NCBI GenBank assembly: GCA_016703265.1
Contig: JADJCK010000001.1
Coordinates: forward strand, 186,001-250,000
Direction: 5' to 3'
Length of the DNA stretch: 64,000 nucleotides
Origin: a bacterium
GTDB taxonomy: Bacteria > Krumholzibacteriota > Krumholzibacteriia > LZORAL124-64-63
Under the pieces are notes generated by a model. That model was given only the letters and a program-made list of their open reading frames with translations. It did no database searches and was not told the origin of the DNA. This document shows positions 7,932-21,138 of the stretch, piece after piece; within the stretch, counting starts at the first letter, position 1; every line of letters begins with the position of its first letter. A program made the position numbers and the translations under genes.

Positions 7932-9440
7932 GGCGCAAGCGCGCCCTGCTCAGCGTGACCGACAAGTCGGGACTCGCCGACTTCGCGCGCGGCCTCGCCG
8001 CGCACGGATTCGAGCTCGTCGCCTCGGGCGGCACGGCGACGGCGCTGCGCGAGGCCGGCTTCGACGTCACCGACGTCGATGCCATCACCGGCTACCCGGA
8101 GATCTTCGGCGGTCGCGTCAAGACGCTGCACCCGGCGGTGCACGGCGGCATCCTCGGCCCGGACGAGGCGTCGTTCGCGGACGACAACGGAGCTCGGCAT
8201 TACCCCGATCGACCTCGTCGCGGTGAACCTCTACCGGTTCGGCGAGGCCAGGGCGCAGGGCGGGACGGAGGCGCAGCTGGTGTCGAAGATCGATGTCGGC
8301 GGGCCGACGATGTTGCGCGCCGCAGCCAAGAATTTCCAGCGCGTGACGGTGGTCCCCGACCCGGCGCATTACGCCGAGGTCCTGGCCGAACTCGAGATGA
8401 ACGACGGCTCGACCTCGCTGGAACTGCGTCGCCGGCTTGCCGCCGCGGTCTTCCGCCTGACCGAGCGCTACGACGATTCCATCGCCGACTGGCTGGAGGG
8501 CGTGACCGGCCGCGTGGACCACGGCGTCGGCTTGCGTTACGGGGAGAACCCGCACCAGGGCGCGCGCATGTTCCTGCCCGGAGGCGGCGACCTGGCCTCG
8601 GTGGGCCTCGTGCTGCACGGCGGCAAGGAACTCTCGTACAACAACCTCGTCGACCTCATCGCCGGCCTGAAGCTGGCGGGCGATTTCCGCGAGCCGTGCT
8701 GCGCCATCCTGAAGCACACGAATCCCTGCGGCTTCGCCGTGGGGACGCCGGCGCAGGCGCTGGAGCGCGCCTTGCGCTGCGATCCGGTCTCGGCCTTCGG
8801 CGGCGTCTTCGCCTTCAATGCCGAGATCGACGAAGAGGCGGCGGCGTTGCTCGCCGAGCGCTTCCTCGAGATCATCGCCGCGCCGTCGTTCACGCCGGCG
8901 GCGCTGGCGAAGCTGACGAAGAAGAAGAACGTGCGCGTGCTCTCGGCCGACCTCACGCTCTTCCTTGCCTCGACGCGCGGCCGTTCGCGCGCCTGGGGCG
9001 GACTCATGCTGCGGCAGGACGAAGACGAAGGTTTCCCGGAACTGCTCGAACCGAAGCTGGCCGCCGGGCCGGCTCCGGACGCTGCCACGCGGGCCGGGCT
9101 GGCCCTGGGCTGGAAGGTCGCCAAACACGGCAAGAGCAATGCGATCGTGCTCGTCGACGGTGAAGCCACGCTCGGTTGCGGCTTCGGGCAGATGAGCCGC
9201 GTCGATTCTGTCGAGCTGGCGATCAGCAAGGCGCGCGCGCAGGGGCTGGAACTTACGGGGGCCCTCGCGGCTTCAGACGGGTTCTTCCCGTTCCCGGACG
9301 GCATCGAGAAACTGGCCGCCGCGGGTATCCGCGCAGTGATCGCGCCGGCGGGCTCGATCCGCGACGACGAGGTGGCGGCGCGTGCCGGCGAACTGGGCGT
9401 GACGCTCCTGCTGGCCGGACGGCGCCATTTCAACCACTGA
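7913..9440 (+). CDS. purH: Bifunctional AICAR transformylase/IMP cyclohydrolase, with an internal frameshift
   Basis: Performs the last two steps to IMP. ATG 7913 follows a GGAGGAGG ribosome-binding site. The first 92 codons (MGS-like cyclohydrolase part: SVTDKSGL, ASGGTAT, GRVKTLHPAVHGGIL) read in one frame; from ELGITPIDLVAVNLY onward the protein continues one frame later to 9440, with SKIDVGGPTM, RYGENPHQGA and the transformylase motif KHTNPCG near residue 265. Removing one G at 8189-8190 joins the two parts with no lost residue into a 508-aa protein, the normal family length. I therefore annotate one gene; sequence error is the likeliest cause because the rest is intact and the pathway needs it. 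As read, translation would stop or go out of frame soon after 8190. Confidence 0.93.
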
Positions 9441-9456
9441 CGGTCCGACCTATATT
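9428..9456 (+). promoter_or_regulatory. Possible promoter of the M6 protease gene
   Basis: A good -10 hexamer TATATT (9451-9456) lies 77 nt before ATG 9533, but the -35 (TTTCAA, 9428-9433, 17-nt spacer) is weak and overlaps the end of purH. Confidence 0.3.
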
Positions 9457-9532
9457 GAGGGTGAGCGGGCATGGCAGACCCTTCACCGCGGCTGCGGGTC
9501 GCAGGACCGCCCCGTACCGCCACCGGAGACGT

Positions 9533-12412
9533 ATGCTCGCGAGTTCGCGCACCCTGGTCCTGATCGTGCTCGCGGCCTGCCTGGCTGCGGGTTGCCCGGC
9601 CCCGCATGCAGGAGCCTCGGTGCCGGTCGCGGACGACGCTGCGCTGCATGCCTGGCGCGCCGCCCGCCGGGCCGAGGTGCGCGCACGGAGCCTGGCAAGC
9701 GCTGCGAAGACCCTGGCTGATCCCGCGGCCGCGCCGGCGCGCTTCGGACTGCTGGTCATCCCCGTCGATTTCGCGGACCACCGGCTGCCAGCCGGGTGGG
9801 ATCCCGCCGGCCTGGCGCCGCGATTGACGGCGGTCGACGGACAATCCCTGCGTCACTATTTCACCGTCGCTTCCGCCGGGCGTTGCGAGGTGGTGCCGGT
9901 CCTCGCGCCGCTCGTGCGCCTGCCCGGCATCGCCCGCGACTACTCGGACATCGGCCTCAACGGATTCACGCGTTCGCGCCGGCTGGCCGCCCTGGCGATC
10001 GAGGCGGTCGCCGCCGCAGGCTTCGACCTGCGCGCGGCGGACCTCGACGGTCCCGATGGACGCGCCGGCACGGCGGATGACGACGGCTGGGTTGACGGTG
10101 TGCTCATCCTGCATGCCGACCCGGGCCAGGAGAACGATGCCGCGAACGGGCTCATCCAGGCGCTGCAGTACTATCTCGACCCGCCCTTCGCGGCCGAAGG
10201 CATTACCGCCGGTCCCTACGCCACGGCGAGCCTGGCCAGCGGCCCGGGCATCTGGGCGCACGAGACCGCGCACCTGCTGGGCATGGAAGACCGCTACGAT
10301 CCGCTGCTGCCGCCCGACCCCGGGGGCGGCTCGGGCGCCGGCGACCTGGCCGGCGCCGGCGGCCTCGGCGTCTTCAGCCTCATGGCCGCCGGCGCCCGCG
10401 GCACCGGCGGCGGCTGGGGGCCCTCGCTGCCCGATGCCTATTCGCGCGCGCTGCTCGGATGGTGCGATGTCGTCACCATCGCGTCCAGCCCTGCGGGGGG
10501 CGACACGCTGCGGGCGGCGCCCGACGGCACCGAGACGCATCGTGTCTGGACACGCGGCGAACCCGGACCCGAGTTCTTCCTGCTCGAGGCGCGCGATCCG
10601 GGCGCGGCCGCCCCGTTCGACGCGGCGCTGCCGGCCGCGGGGCTCGTCGCCCTGCACGTGGACGAAACCGTGCCCGAAGGCAGCTGGCGCGACGACGGCT
10701 TCGGGCAATGGCACCTGCGCGCGCGGCTGCTCGAGGCCGACGGCGGCCGGGAACTCCGGGACGGGCTCGATGCAGGCGCCGCCGGGGATGTCTTCCCGGG
10801 CCCGGGCAACGTCACCTCGCTGGCACCGGACACGACTCCCTCCAGCGACGGCTACGGGGGACCGACCGGCGTCGCGATATCGGGCATCGGTTATGCCAAC
10901 GGTCTCGCGGTCCATCACACGCTGGGTGACGCGCAACCGTGGCTGGACTTCGACGTCGCGTTCGGCGAGGGGCCCGTGCACGAGATGGTGTTGACGGCCC
11001 GCGTCCACGGGGGTGCGGCCGCTTCGCTGTCGCTGCGCGTCGAGGCGGTGGGCGAACCGGTCTGGGGCGATTTCGGCGGCGGTTCGCGGTCCGTGGAGGT
11101 TCCCCTGCTCGCGCACGGTGACGGCGCCTGGCGACCGGCTTCAACCGTCCGCTGGACGACCCCCGGCGGACAGCCGACGGATGCCTTCACGCGATTCCGC
11201 TACACCCTTTCCGGTCCGGGTGTCAGGACATGCGACGACACGCGGCCCAGGGCCTGGACGAGCACCGCTCTGGCGCTCGATTTCGCCGCGGGGTGGCCGG
11301 GTTCGTGGACCATCGAACAACCCGACGGGCCCGGCACCGCGTGGGAACGGTGGACCGGCGCGGATTCGCCGGCCCCAGGCCAGGTCCCGGTCCTCGTCTG
11401 CACCGCAGCCGCGGCCGATCCCACCGACTGGCCGAACGTCGCCTACACGAACGGGGGCCGCGCCCGCCTGACCAGTGGGCCGTTGGCCGGCGCCACGACC
11501 GGCGTCCGCCTCCTGCACTGGGTCGACGTGGAGTCGTTGCCGACCGGGGCGCCGATGGACGCCGCCGTGGTCAGCTGGATCGGCCCGGACGGCGCCGAGA
11601 TACCCGCCGAGCCGCTGCGCGGCTGGCCCGCGCGCGTGGACCCGACCTCCGGCAGCGCCCTGCGCGGTCGCGGTTCGTTCGGGGGCTCGGCCGCCGAACT
11701 GACCCCGGCCGGCGAGCCGATCTGGCGCACGGACATCTTCCCGGTCCCGGCCGAAGGCACCGGCCCCTGGCGCCTGCGGCTGGAGTTCGCCGCCAATGCC
11801 CTGTGGCGTGCGCGCGGCTGGGTGGTCGCGCGCTGCGAGGCGCTCAGCGCGCCCCCGGCCGGCTTCGACGAGGATTGCCGCTGGTCGGGAAGCCTGTCCT
11901 GGGACTGGACCTGGGACGCCGGGGCGGCCGAGCCGCGGTTCGACATCCAGGCCCGCGCCAGGCCCGACAGCATCTGGACGACGCTGCTGACCGGCGTGCA
12001 GGACCCCGTGGACCGGGCGACGATCACGGCGCTGTTGCCGGGCCCACCCGACCGGCGTCACGAGGTGCGCGTCACGGGACCGACGTTGTGGGGAGTCCTC
12101 GCGCTGGAACCATTGACCGTGTACGTTGACGATGGTGCCGTTGCCGGGCCGTCACTGGGCGAGCCGTGGCCCAACCCGGCGGCGGCAGTTCTCCGTTTCA
12201 CGCTGCAGGTTCCCGACGGAACCGTCGGCGAACTGCGGATCTACGACCTGCGCGGCCGCCTGGTTCACCGGCGCGACGTGCCTGCGGGCACCCTGCTCGC
12301 CACCTGGGACGGCAGCGACGCCGGCGGGCGACGCCTGCCCTCGGGGACCTATTTCCTGAAACTATCCGGCGCCGGTGCGCCCGTGACACGCAAGGTGGTG
12401 CTGCGACATTGA
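9533..12412 (+). CDS. Secreted M6-family (immune inhibitor A-like) metalloprotease with C-terminal FlgD/T9SS-type domain
   Basis: A predicted extracytoplasmic zinc protease of 959 aa. The start ATG 9533 gives a signal with a lipobox (LAAGC, Cys about residue 21) and has GGAGA just upstream; the longer open frame overlaps purH and is not supported. The catalytic region holds HETAHLLGMEDRY near residue 243, the HExxHxxGxxD/E zinc motif of M6 peptidases, preceded by an acidic, possibly calcium-binding stretch (DGPDGRAGTADDDGW). A long middle of beta-sandwich character follows. The last ~90 residues (EPWPNPAAAVLRF, then LRIYDLRGRLV, then LPSGTYFLKL) look like the FlgD-like/type IX sorting domains of FCB secreted proteins. 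Having both a lipobox and such a tail is unusual. The gene ends by overlapping the next start by 4 nt. Confidence 0.85.
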   Translation: MLASSRTLVLIVLAACLAAGCPAPHAGASVPVADDAALHAWRAARRAEVRARSLASAAKTLADPAAAPARFGLLVIPVDFADHRLPAGWDPAGLAPRLTAVDGQSLRHYFTVASAGRCEVVPVLAPLVRLPGIARDYSDIGLNGFTRSRRLAALAIEAVAAAGFDLRAADLDGPDGRAGTADDDGWVDGVLILHADPGQENDAANGLIQALQYYLDPPFAAEGITAGPYATASLASGPGIWAHETAHLLGMEDRYDPLLPPDPGGGSGAGDLAGAGGLGVFSLMAAGARGTGGGWGPSLPDAYSRALLGWCDVVTIASSPAGGDTLRAAPDGTETHRVWTRGEPGPEFFLLEARDPGAAAPFDAALPAAGLVALHVDETVPEGSWRDDGFGQWHLRARLLEADGGRELRDGLDAGAAGDVFPGPGNVTSLAPDTTPSSDGYGGPTGVAISGIGYANGLAVHHTLGDAQPWLDFDVAFGEGPVHEMVLTARVHGGAAASLSLRVEAVGEPVWGDFGGGSRSVEVPLLAHGDGAWRPASTVRWTTPGGQPTDAFTRFRYTLSGPGVRTCDDTRPRAWTSTALALDFAAGWPGSWTIEQPDGPGTAWERWTGADSPAPGQVPVLVCTAAAADPTDWPNVAYTNGGRARLTSGPLAGATTGVRLLHWVDVESLPTGAPMDAAVVSWIGPDGAEIPAEPLRGWPARVDPTSGSALRGRGSFGGSAAELTPAGEPIWRTDIFPVPAEGTGPWRLRLEFAANALWRARGWVVARCEALSAPPAGFDEDCRWSGSLSWDWTWDAGAAEPRFDIQARARPDSIWTTLLTGVQDPVDRATITALLPGPPDRRHEVRVTGPTLWGVLALEPLTVYVDDGAVAGPSLGEPWPNPAAAVLRFTLQVPDGTVGELRIYDLRGRLVHRRDVPAGTLLATWDGSDAGGRRLPSGTYFLKLSGAGAPVTRKVVLRH

Positions 12413-14660
12413 AGTGGCAGGTAAAGGCGACGCTGACGGCGCTCACGCTGGCGATCGTCCCGGCTGCGGCCGGGGCCGGTCCGCTCTTCGATCCCTGGCT
12501 CGAGAAGTTCCAGGTCGGCGCCGCCGGGGTTGCGGCGGGCCTGGATGACGGTTATCCGGTCGGCCTGCTGGAACCGGCGCGCATCGACACCGCCTGGACG
12601 CGGGCTGCCGCGCGCTGCCTGGACCCGCGGCAGACGCCGGTGCCCGGCGCCGACCTGACGCGTCGCTGGCTGGCGGCGCGAGATCCGGCCACCGCCGAGG
12701 AACGCCTTCGTGCGATGTCGCAGGCCGTCCGCGCCTACGCCGACACGACAGCTACGGCAACTGCGCTCGCCGCCGTCGACGGCGCGGCGGTGCTCCAAGG
12801 CGAGCTGGGGGCCCGGCGCTTCTTCGTCGCCCTGGCTTCCGGCGACCTGGCCGCCGCCCGCGGCATCGCCGACAACCTGGCGACGCGACGCGGTCCCGGC
12901 ATCGAGCCGCGCGAGAATTTCACCTGGGGATTGCGCGCCCGCCGCGTGGCGCGACTCGGTGGCGGTCCCGCCGCCGAGAGCTCCACGATCTGGGCCGAGG
13001 CCCTGCCGCTGCCCTCGGTCGACGCCGGCAACGCCTGGGCGCTCTGGGTCGGGTATTGCCGCCAGCGCGGACAGGCCCCGATCATGCCGCCCGAAACCAG
13101 TGAAGCCTGGCGCGCCTTCTTCGTCGGCGCCGGTCGCGGCGGGGCGTGCAGTCGCAGGACCTGACCGCGTCCGGGCTGCCGGAGCCCTGGCGCGCGGCCG
13201 TGGGCGCCGCCGTGCTGCCCAAGGCGGCACTGGTGGCCCATTTCCGCCGGCATCCGACCCCTCCGGACGACATCGACCTGCAGGGGATGTGGGTGAACGG
13301 GCGCCGCACCGCCCAGCAGGGCGATGCCGCCGCCTACGAAGCGATCGCCGCCACGCCCGGCCTGAAGCCGACCTGGCGCCTGGACCTGTGGCGCCGCGCC
13401 GCAGAGCTGCGCCTGCTCGACGGCAGTGAGGTGCGGGCCCGCGCCGACCTCGACAAGGCCCTGGCCCTGGCGCGCGAGGGCAACGGCACGAACGCCACGC
13501 GGCGACGCCTGCGGCAATGGGTGGAACAGTCGATGGTGCGGGCCATCGCCAAGGGCGACCTGGCCGGCGCCCGCACCCTGCGTGAAGCCGGGCGCACCAC
13601 GTTCACCGGGGCGGAGCTCGATGCGTTCCGCGCCGAGACCCGGCATTGGGAAGCCCGCCTCGGGGCCGCCGCCGCGGTGCCCGACACCGCCGAGATGACA
13701 GCCCGCGCCGCGTGGCTCGTGGAGACCGGGCGCGCGCCGCGCGTGAGGCCGGCCGATGCCGCGGTCCGGGACGCCTTCGTCGCGGCCGCCGACCGCCCGC
13801 TGTGGGACCTGTGGGTCAAGTGGGGGCTGTCGTTTGCGGACTCGAACCCCGGTGGCGGAGTTGCTGCCGAGTACGCCCGGCGCCTGGCTCGCGTGGCGGG
13901 CAGCAGCGCGCCGGCGGCAGCGGCCATGCTTGCCGTGGCCCCCCTGCTGGCGGAGGACCGTCTGGCCGGCCAGCTCCTGGATGCCGATGTGGCCTTCCTG
14001 ACCGGGGGCGGAACGCCGGCGCGGCCTTCCCTGGTGCCGGCCCTGGTCCAGGCCGCCGGGAGCGATTACGTGCGCATCCACGCCCTCCTGGGGTTCGCTC
14101 TGGCCGCCGGCGACATGCGCGGGGCCCTGGGTGCGGCCAGTGTGCTGCCACAGCGCGGTTTGACAGCGGCCGAGCGAAGGCTATTCCTTTACCCCCTCCC
14201 GGGGCCGGGACCGGTGCGCGATGCCCTGCTGCGCGCGGAGAACGACCCGGCGCTCCTGCTCGCGATCGCGCGCAACGAATCTTTGTTCGAGGCCGGGGTA
14301 CGTTCCTGGGCCGGCGCGCTGGGCTGGATGCAGATCACGCCCTTCCACTACGAGCGACCCGGCGCGTTGCCCGGGGCGGGCCATTGGAGCAATGCGCGGA
14401 TTTCCATCGCCCGGGGCGACCACCTCGTGAGCGATGGGGCCCGACGCTACGGGGGCGACCCCTACCGGGTGCTGGCCGGCTACAACGCCGGCTACGAGGC
14501 CACCGATCGCTGGGACCGGCAACTGGGCGGCAATGCGGCCCGCGACATCTACCTGGCCTGGATCGGCTATCCCGAGACGCGCCACTATGTCGAGAAGGTC
14601 CTGGTCGATCGCGCCATCTACGAGGCCGTCATCGGCGGCACGGCGCCTGCCCGCGACTGA
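12409..14660 (+). CDS. slt: Soluble lytic murein transglycosylase, Slt70-like, with an internal frameshift
   Basis: Periplasmic peptidoglycan-cleaving enzyme. The start is TTG 12409, overlapping the M6 stop by 4 nt, and gives a Sec signal (ALTLAIVPAAAGA then G). Residues 30 to about 560 are alpha-helical and Ala/Arg-rich, as in the superhelical ring of Slt70. The C-terminal SLT domain has RNESLFEAGVRSWAGALGWM and MQITP (catalytic Glu near residue 623 of the joined protein) and YNAGYEATDRW. The frame breaks near 13138-13148: the first part runs to GAGRG, the second resumes at VQSQDLTASGL one frame away, which one missing base in a G-rich run explains. The joined product is about 750 aa. secA follows 24 nt later, so they may be co-transcribed. 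Confidence 0.88.
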
Positions 14661-14684
14661 AGTACACCGCACAAGGAGCGACTC

Positions 14685-17696
<3,012 letters not shown>

Positions 17697-17724
17697 GCGA
17701 CGGGCCGGGCCGGGGCGGCCGGTC

Positions 17725-17753
17725 TTGCCGCCGGGGGATGCCCGTGCTAGGTT
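17725..17753 (+). promoter_or_regulatory. Possible promoter of smg
   Basis: TTGCCG (17725-17730), 17 nt, TAGGTT (17748-17753), 47 nt before ATG 17801. The hexamers are weak individually but follow the same spacing as the stronger promoters of the window. Confidence 0.35.
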
Positions 17754-17800
17754 TGGCCACGTCAGCGGCCATTGGCCGGTGACGGAAAGCGATGCCAGCG

Positions 17801-18284
17801 ATGAACACCGAACGTGGTAAGCATAAGCACCTGCTGGTTTTGCTGCTCGAGGCCCTCTCGGGGCGCCGAGGTTTCGGCCGCCAGGCTGACCCGGTTGCGC
17901 GAGCGCATGACGGCCTCCGGGCTCGAGGAGGAGGACGTTCACGCCCTCCTGGACTGGATCGAGGAGCGTCTCCTGCCGGACAACCGCCAGGACTGGCCCC
18001 AGGAACCGGCCCCGGACGCCCCGTCGGACAAGGCCTTCCGCCTGTTCGGCGAGATGGAGGACGAATACCTGACGCGGGACGGCCTGGGCCTGCTGCTGGA
18101 CCTGTTCAACACGGGCCAGATCGACCGTGCCCAGATGGAAGCGCTGCTGCAGTATTCGTCGCACATCGCCTTCCGCCCTTTGACGCCCTATGACCTTGAG
18201 CCCATCCTCGAGCAGGTCCTGTTCCGCCCCGGGCGGCCGGGCCTGACCGGGGGCGCCTCGGAAGGCTTCGACAATATCCATTGA
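17801..18284 (+). CDS. smg: Smg/DUF494 family protein, with an internal frameshift
   Basis: Small cytoplasmic protein of unknown molecular function. ATG 17801 is preferred over ATG 17792 because GGAAAG then lies about 11 nt upstream. The first 20 residues (ending LLLEALS) are in one frame; from GAEVSAARLTRLRERM the sequence continues in another to 18284. One G too many in the run 17860-17863 explains this; the joined product is 160 aa, matching the ~157 aa of Smg. Features of DUF494 are visible: an N-terminal helix, EEDVHALLDWIEE, and a C-terminal segment with ARLTR-, LTRDGLGLLLDLF- and LEPILEQVLF-like helices. DUF494 genes sit beside dprA/topA in many proteobacteria, and topA follows here, supporting the call. 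Confidence 0.72.
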
Positions 18285-18313
18285 GGCCGGCCATGGTCGT
18301 CCTCAGAAACGCG

Positions 18314-18347
18314 AAACCGGCCGCTGGCTGCCACGGCCGGGTTTTGC
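18314..18347 (+). terminator. Probable terminator between smg and topA
   Basis: Hairpin with arms 18317-18323 (ccggccg) and 18334-18340 (cggccgg), a loop that can itself pair tgg/cca, then gttttgctt. It lies 30 nt after smg. Confidence 0.55.
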
Positions 18348-18363
18348 TTGAAGGACGGGCCGT

Positions 18364-21138
18364 TTGAAACTGATCATCGTCGAGTCTCCCGCCAAGGCCC
18401 GGACCATCACGCGCTTCCTCGGCGACGGCTACGTCGTCGCGTCCAGCTACGGTCACATCCGCGACCTTCCGGCGTCCGCCAAGGACATCCCCGCCCGCTA
18501 CAAGAACGAGTCATGGTCTCGCCTGGGCGTGAACATCGACGACCGCTACGCGCCCATCTACATCGTCTCGCCCGACAGCCGGGCGCAGGTCGCCGAGCTG
18601 AAGAAGCTCCTGAAGCAGGCGGACGAGATCCTGCTCGCGACGGACGAAGACCGCGAGGGCGAGGCCATCAGCTGGCACCTGCTCGAGGTGCTCGAGCCCA
18701 AGGTGCCGGTTCGCCGCATCACGTTCCATGAGATCACGCGCAACGCGATCATGGCAGCGCTGGAGAATCCACGCGAGATCGACATGGAGCTCGTGCGGGC
18801 GCAGGAGGGCCGGCGCATCCTCGACCGCCTCTACGGCTACTCGCTGTCGCCCGTGCTCTGGAAGAAGGTGCGGACCAAGCTGTCGGCCGGGCGCGTGCAG
18901 AGCGTGGCGGTGCGGCTGGTCGTCGAGAAGGAAGAGGAGCGGCAGGCCTTCCGCGTGGCCAGGTACTGCGATGTCGAGGCGACGCTGGCCGGCCGGGATC
19001 TCGAGTTCGGCGCGCGCCTGACCACCGTGGACGGCAAGCGTGTGGCCGGCGGCAAGGATTTCGACCCGGCTACCGGGGCCCTCAAGTCGGGCGAGGGGCG
19101 CCTGCAGCTGGGTGAGGCGGAGGCGGCCGGCCTGGCGGCAGCCGCGAAGGCGACCGTGCCCTGGCGCGTGAGCGCCGTCGAGCGCAAGGAGACGACACAG
19201 CGGCCGGCGCCGCCGTTCATCACCTCCACGTTGCAGCAGGCCGCCAGCAGCAAGCTCAAGATGACGCCGCAGCGCGTCATGCGCATCGCCCAGCGACTGT
19301 ACGAAGGCGTGGGAGACTTCGCCGAGGGCCTCATCACCTACATGCGTACCGACTCGCTGACCCTCAGCGAGGGTGCGCTGGCCGAGACGGCCGAGCTGGT
19401 CGCCCGCGAATACGGCCCCGAGTACACGAACGGGCCGCGGCGCTACCGGACGCAGTCGAAGGGCGCGCAGGAAGCGCACGAGGCGATCCGCCCCACGCAC
19501 GTCAGTCGCACGCCGGCCTCGGTGGCCGGGCGCCTGGACAAGGACGAACTGGCCGTCTATACGCTCATCTGGAACCGCACCGTTGCCTCGCAGATGGCCG
19601 ACGCCAAGCTGGACAAGACCGCGGCCGACCTCGTGGTGAAGGCCGACGGGCGCGAACTCACCTTCCGGGCCAACGGCTCGGTCGTGAAGTTCCCGGGCTT
19701 CCTCCGCGTCTACGGCGACCGCGGCCAGGACGCACTGCTGCCCGACCTGCGCGAGGGCCAGTCGATCGGCGGGGCCGCAGCGAGCGAGCCGGGCGGCATC
19801 GACGTGAAGGATGTCACGCATGCGGCGCACGAGACCCAGCCGCCGGCGCGGTACACCGAGGCTTCGCTGATCAAGAAGCTGGAGGAGGAGGGCATCGGCC
19901 GCCCCTCGACGTACGCGTCCGTCATCGCCACCATCCAGAGCCGCGAGTACGTGGCCAAGAAGGGCGGCGCGCTGCTGCCGACCTACATCGGCATGGCGGT
20001 CACGCACCTGCTGCGCGAGCACTTCAACCGCTACGTCGATGTCGCGTTCACGGCGCGCATGGAAGAGGAACTGGACCAGATCGCCGCCGGCGAGCGCGAC
20101 TGGGTCGAGTTCCTGGACAGCTTCTACCACGGCCGCGGCGACGAGGCGGGCCTGGAGAAGGATATTTCGGTCGGCCTGGACCGCATCGAGTTCCCGCGCA
20201 TCCACGTGGGCGACGATCCCGAGACGGGCGCGCCGATCGTGCTGCGGATCGGTCGCAACTACGTCTCGGTGAACATGGAAGGCGACGACGAGCGACGCGC
20301 CACGGTGCCGGTCGACCTGCTGATCGACGAGCTGACGCCGCAGCGCGCGCTCGACCTGATCACGGAGCGCGACCGCTCCCGCGAGCCCATCGGCCGGCAT
20401 CCGGAGACCGGGCAGGACATCTACGCGCTGACGGGGCCGTTCGGCCCCTACCTGCAGCTCGGCGAGCAGGAGGGCGACACGAAGCCCAAGCGCATCAGCC
20501 TCGGCGCCAAGACGGACCTCTCGACCATCAACCTCGACTACGCGCTGCGGCTCCTGAGCCTGCCGCGCCTGATCGGCACCGATCCCGCCACCGGCAAGCC
20601 CGTGCGCGCCGGCCTGGGCCGGTTCGGGCCCTATGTCGAATGCGAGCGCGTCTTCGCGAGCGTGGCCTCGGTCGACGAGCTGTTCAGCGTGACGCTCGAA
20701 CAGGCGCTCGAGCGCATCAAGAACAAGAACCGGCGGCCGGTCCTGCGCGAACTGGGACCGCACCCGGAGACCGGCCTGCCGCTCGTCATCTGCAAGGGCC
20801 GTTACGGCCCGTACGTGACCGACGGCAAGTCGAACGGCACCATCGGGCGCGACACCGACCCCGAGGAAGTGACCGTGGCCGACGCGGTGGCATTGCTCGT
20901 GGCGGCTGCGGAACGCGCGGCGCAGGGCGGCGGACGACCGGGGCGCGGCGGGCGCAAGGTCACCAAGAAGGCTGCCGGCAAGGCCGTGAAGAAGACGGCG
21001 AAGAAGGCCGGCTCCGGCAAGACCGTGAAGAAGACCACCGCGAAGAAGACGGTGAAGAAGGCCGCCAGGAAGGGCGATGGCGCCGCCGCGACCAAGGCCG
21101 CGCCCCGTAGGCGTCCTGCCGGGCCCGGCACCGAGTGA
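18364..21138 (+). CDS. topA: DNA topoisomerase I (type IA) with a lysine-rich C-terminal tail
   Basis: Relaxes negative supercoils by single-strand breakage. TTG 18364 is the start that places IIVESPAKART at the N-terminus. The TOPRIM domain has ATDEDREGEAISWH near residue 94, and the active-site Tyr lies in ITYMRTDS near 325. From about residue 630 there are repeated GPFGPY / GRFGPY / GRYGPY motifs of the bacterial TopA C-terminal repeat type in place of zinc fingers. The last ~60 residues (from about 862) are almost only Lys, Ala, Thr and Arg in KKxxKK blocks, like histone H1 or the tails of actinobacterial TopA, probably for non-specific DNA contact. trmFO overlaps its stop (GTGA), the start of an operon through hslU. 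Confidence 0.97.
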   Translation: MKLIIVESPAKARTITRFLGDGYVVASSYGHIRDLPASAKDIPARYKNESWSRLGVNIDDRYAPIYIVSPDSRAQVAELKKLLKQADEILLATDEDREGEAISWHLLEVLEPKVPVRRITFHEITRNAIMAALENPREIDMELVRAQEGRRILDRLYGYSLSPVLWKKVRTKLSAGRVQSVAVRLVVEKEEERQAFRVARYCDVEATLAGRDLEFGARLTTVDGKRVAGGKDFDPATGALKSGEGRLQLGEAEAAGLAAAAKATVPWRVSAVERKETTQRPAPPFITSTLQQAASSKLKMTPQRVMRIAQRLYEGVGDFAEGLITYMRTDSLTLSEGALAETAELVAREYGPEYTNGPRRYRTQSKGAQEAHEAIRPTHVSRTPASVAGRLDKDELAVYTLIWNRTVASQMADAKLDKTAADLVVKADGRELTFRANGSVVKFPGFLRVYGDRGQDALLPDLREGQSIGGAAASEPGGIDVKDVTHAAHETQPPARYTEASLIKKLEEEGIGRPSTYASVIATIQSREYVAKKGGALLPTYIGMAVTHLLREHFNRYVDVAFTARMEEELDQIAAGERDWVEFLDSFYHGRGDEAGLEKDISVGLDRIEFPRIHVGDDPETGAPIVLRIGRNYVSVNMEGDDERRATVPVDLLIDELTPQRALDLITERDRSREPIGRHPETGQDIYALTGPFGPYLQLGEQEGDTKPKRISLGAKTDLSTINLDYALRLLSLPRLIGTDPATGKPVRAGLGRFGPYVECERVFASVASVDELFSVTLEQALERIKNKNRRPVLRELGPHPETGLPLVICKGRYGPYVTDGKSNGTIGRDTDPEEVTVADAVALLVAAAERAAQGGGRPGRGGRKVTKKAAGKAVKKTAKKAGSGKTVKKTTAKKTVKKAARKGDGAAATKAAPRRRPAGPGTE

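Noticed and set aside
8079..9440. A separate purH-like gene downstream of a small upstream gene
   Set aside because: The two parts are complementary halves of one PurH and join exactly after a one-base correction.
8537..11116. 859-codon minus-strand frame over purH and the M6 gene
   Set aside because: Crosses two well-supported genes, low complexity, no motif.
17701..17724. Terminator after secA
   Set aside because: GC-rich inverted repeats are present but there is no T-tract, and such repeats are expected at this base composition.
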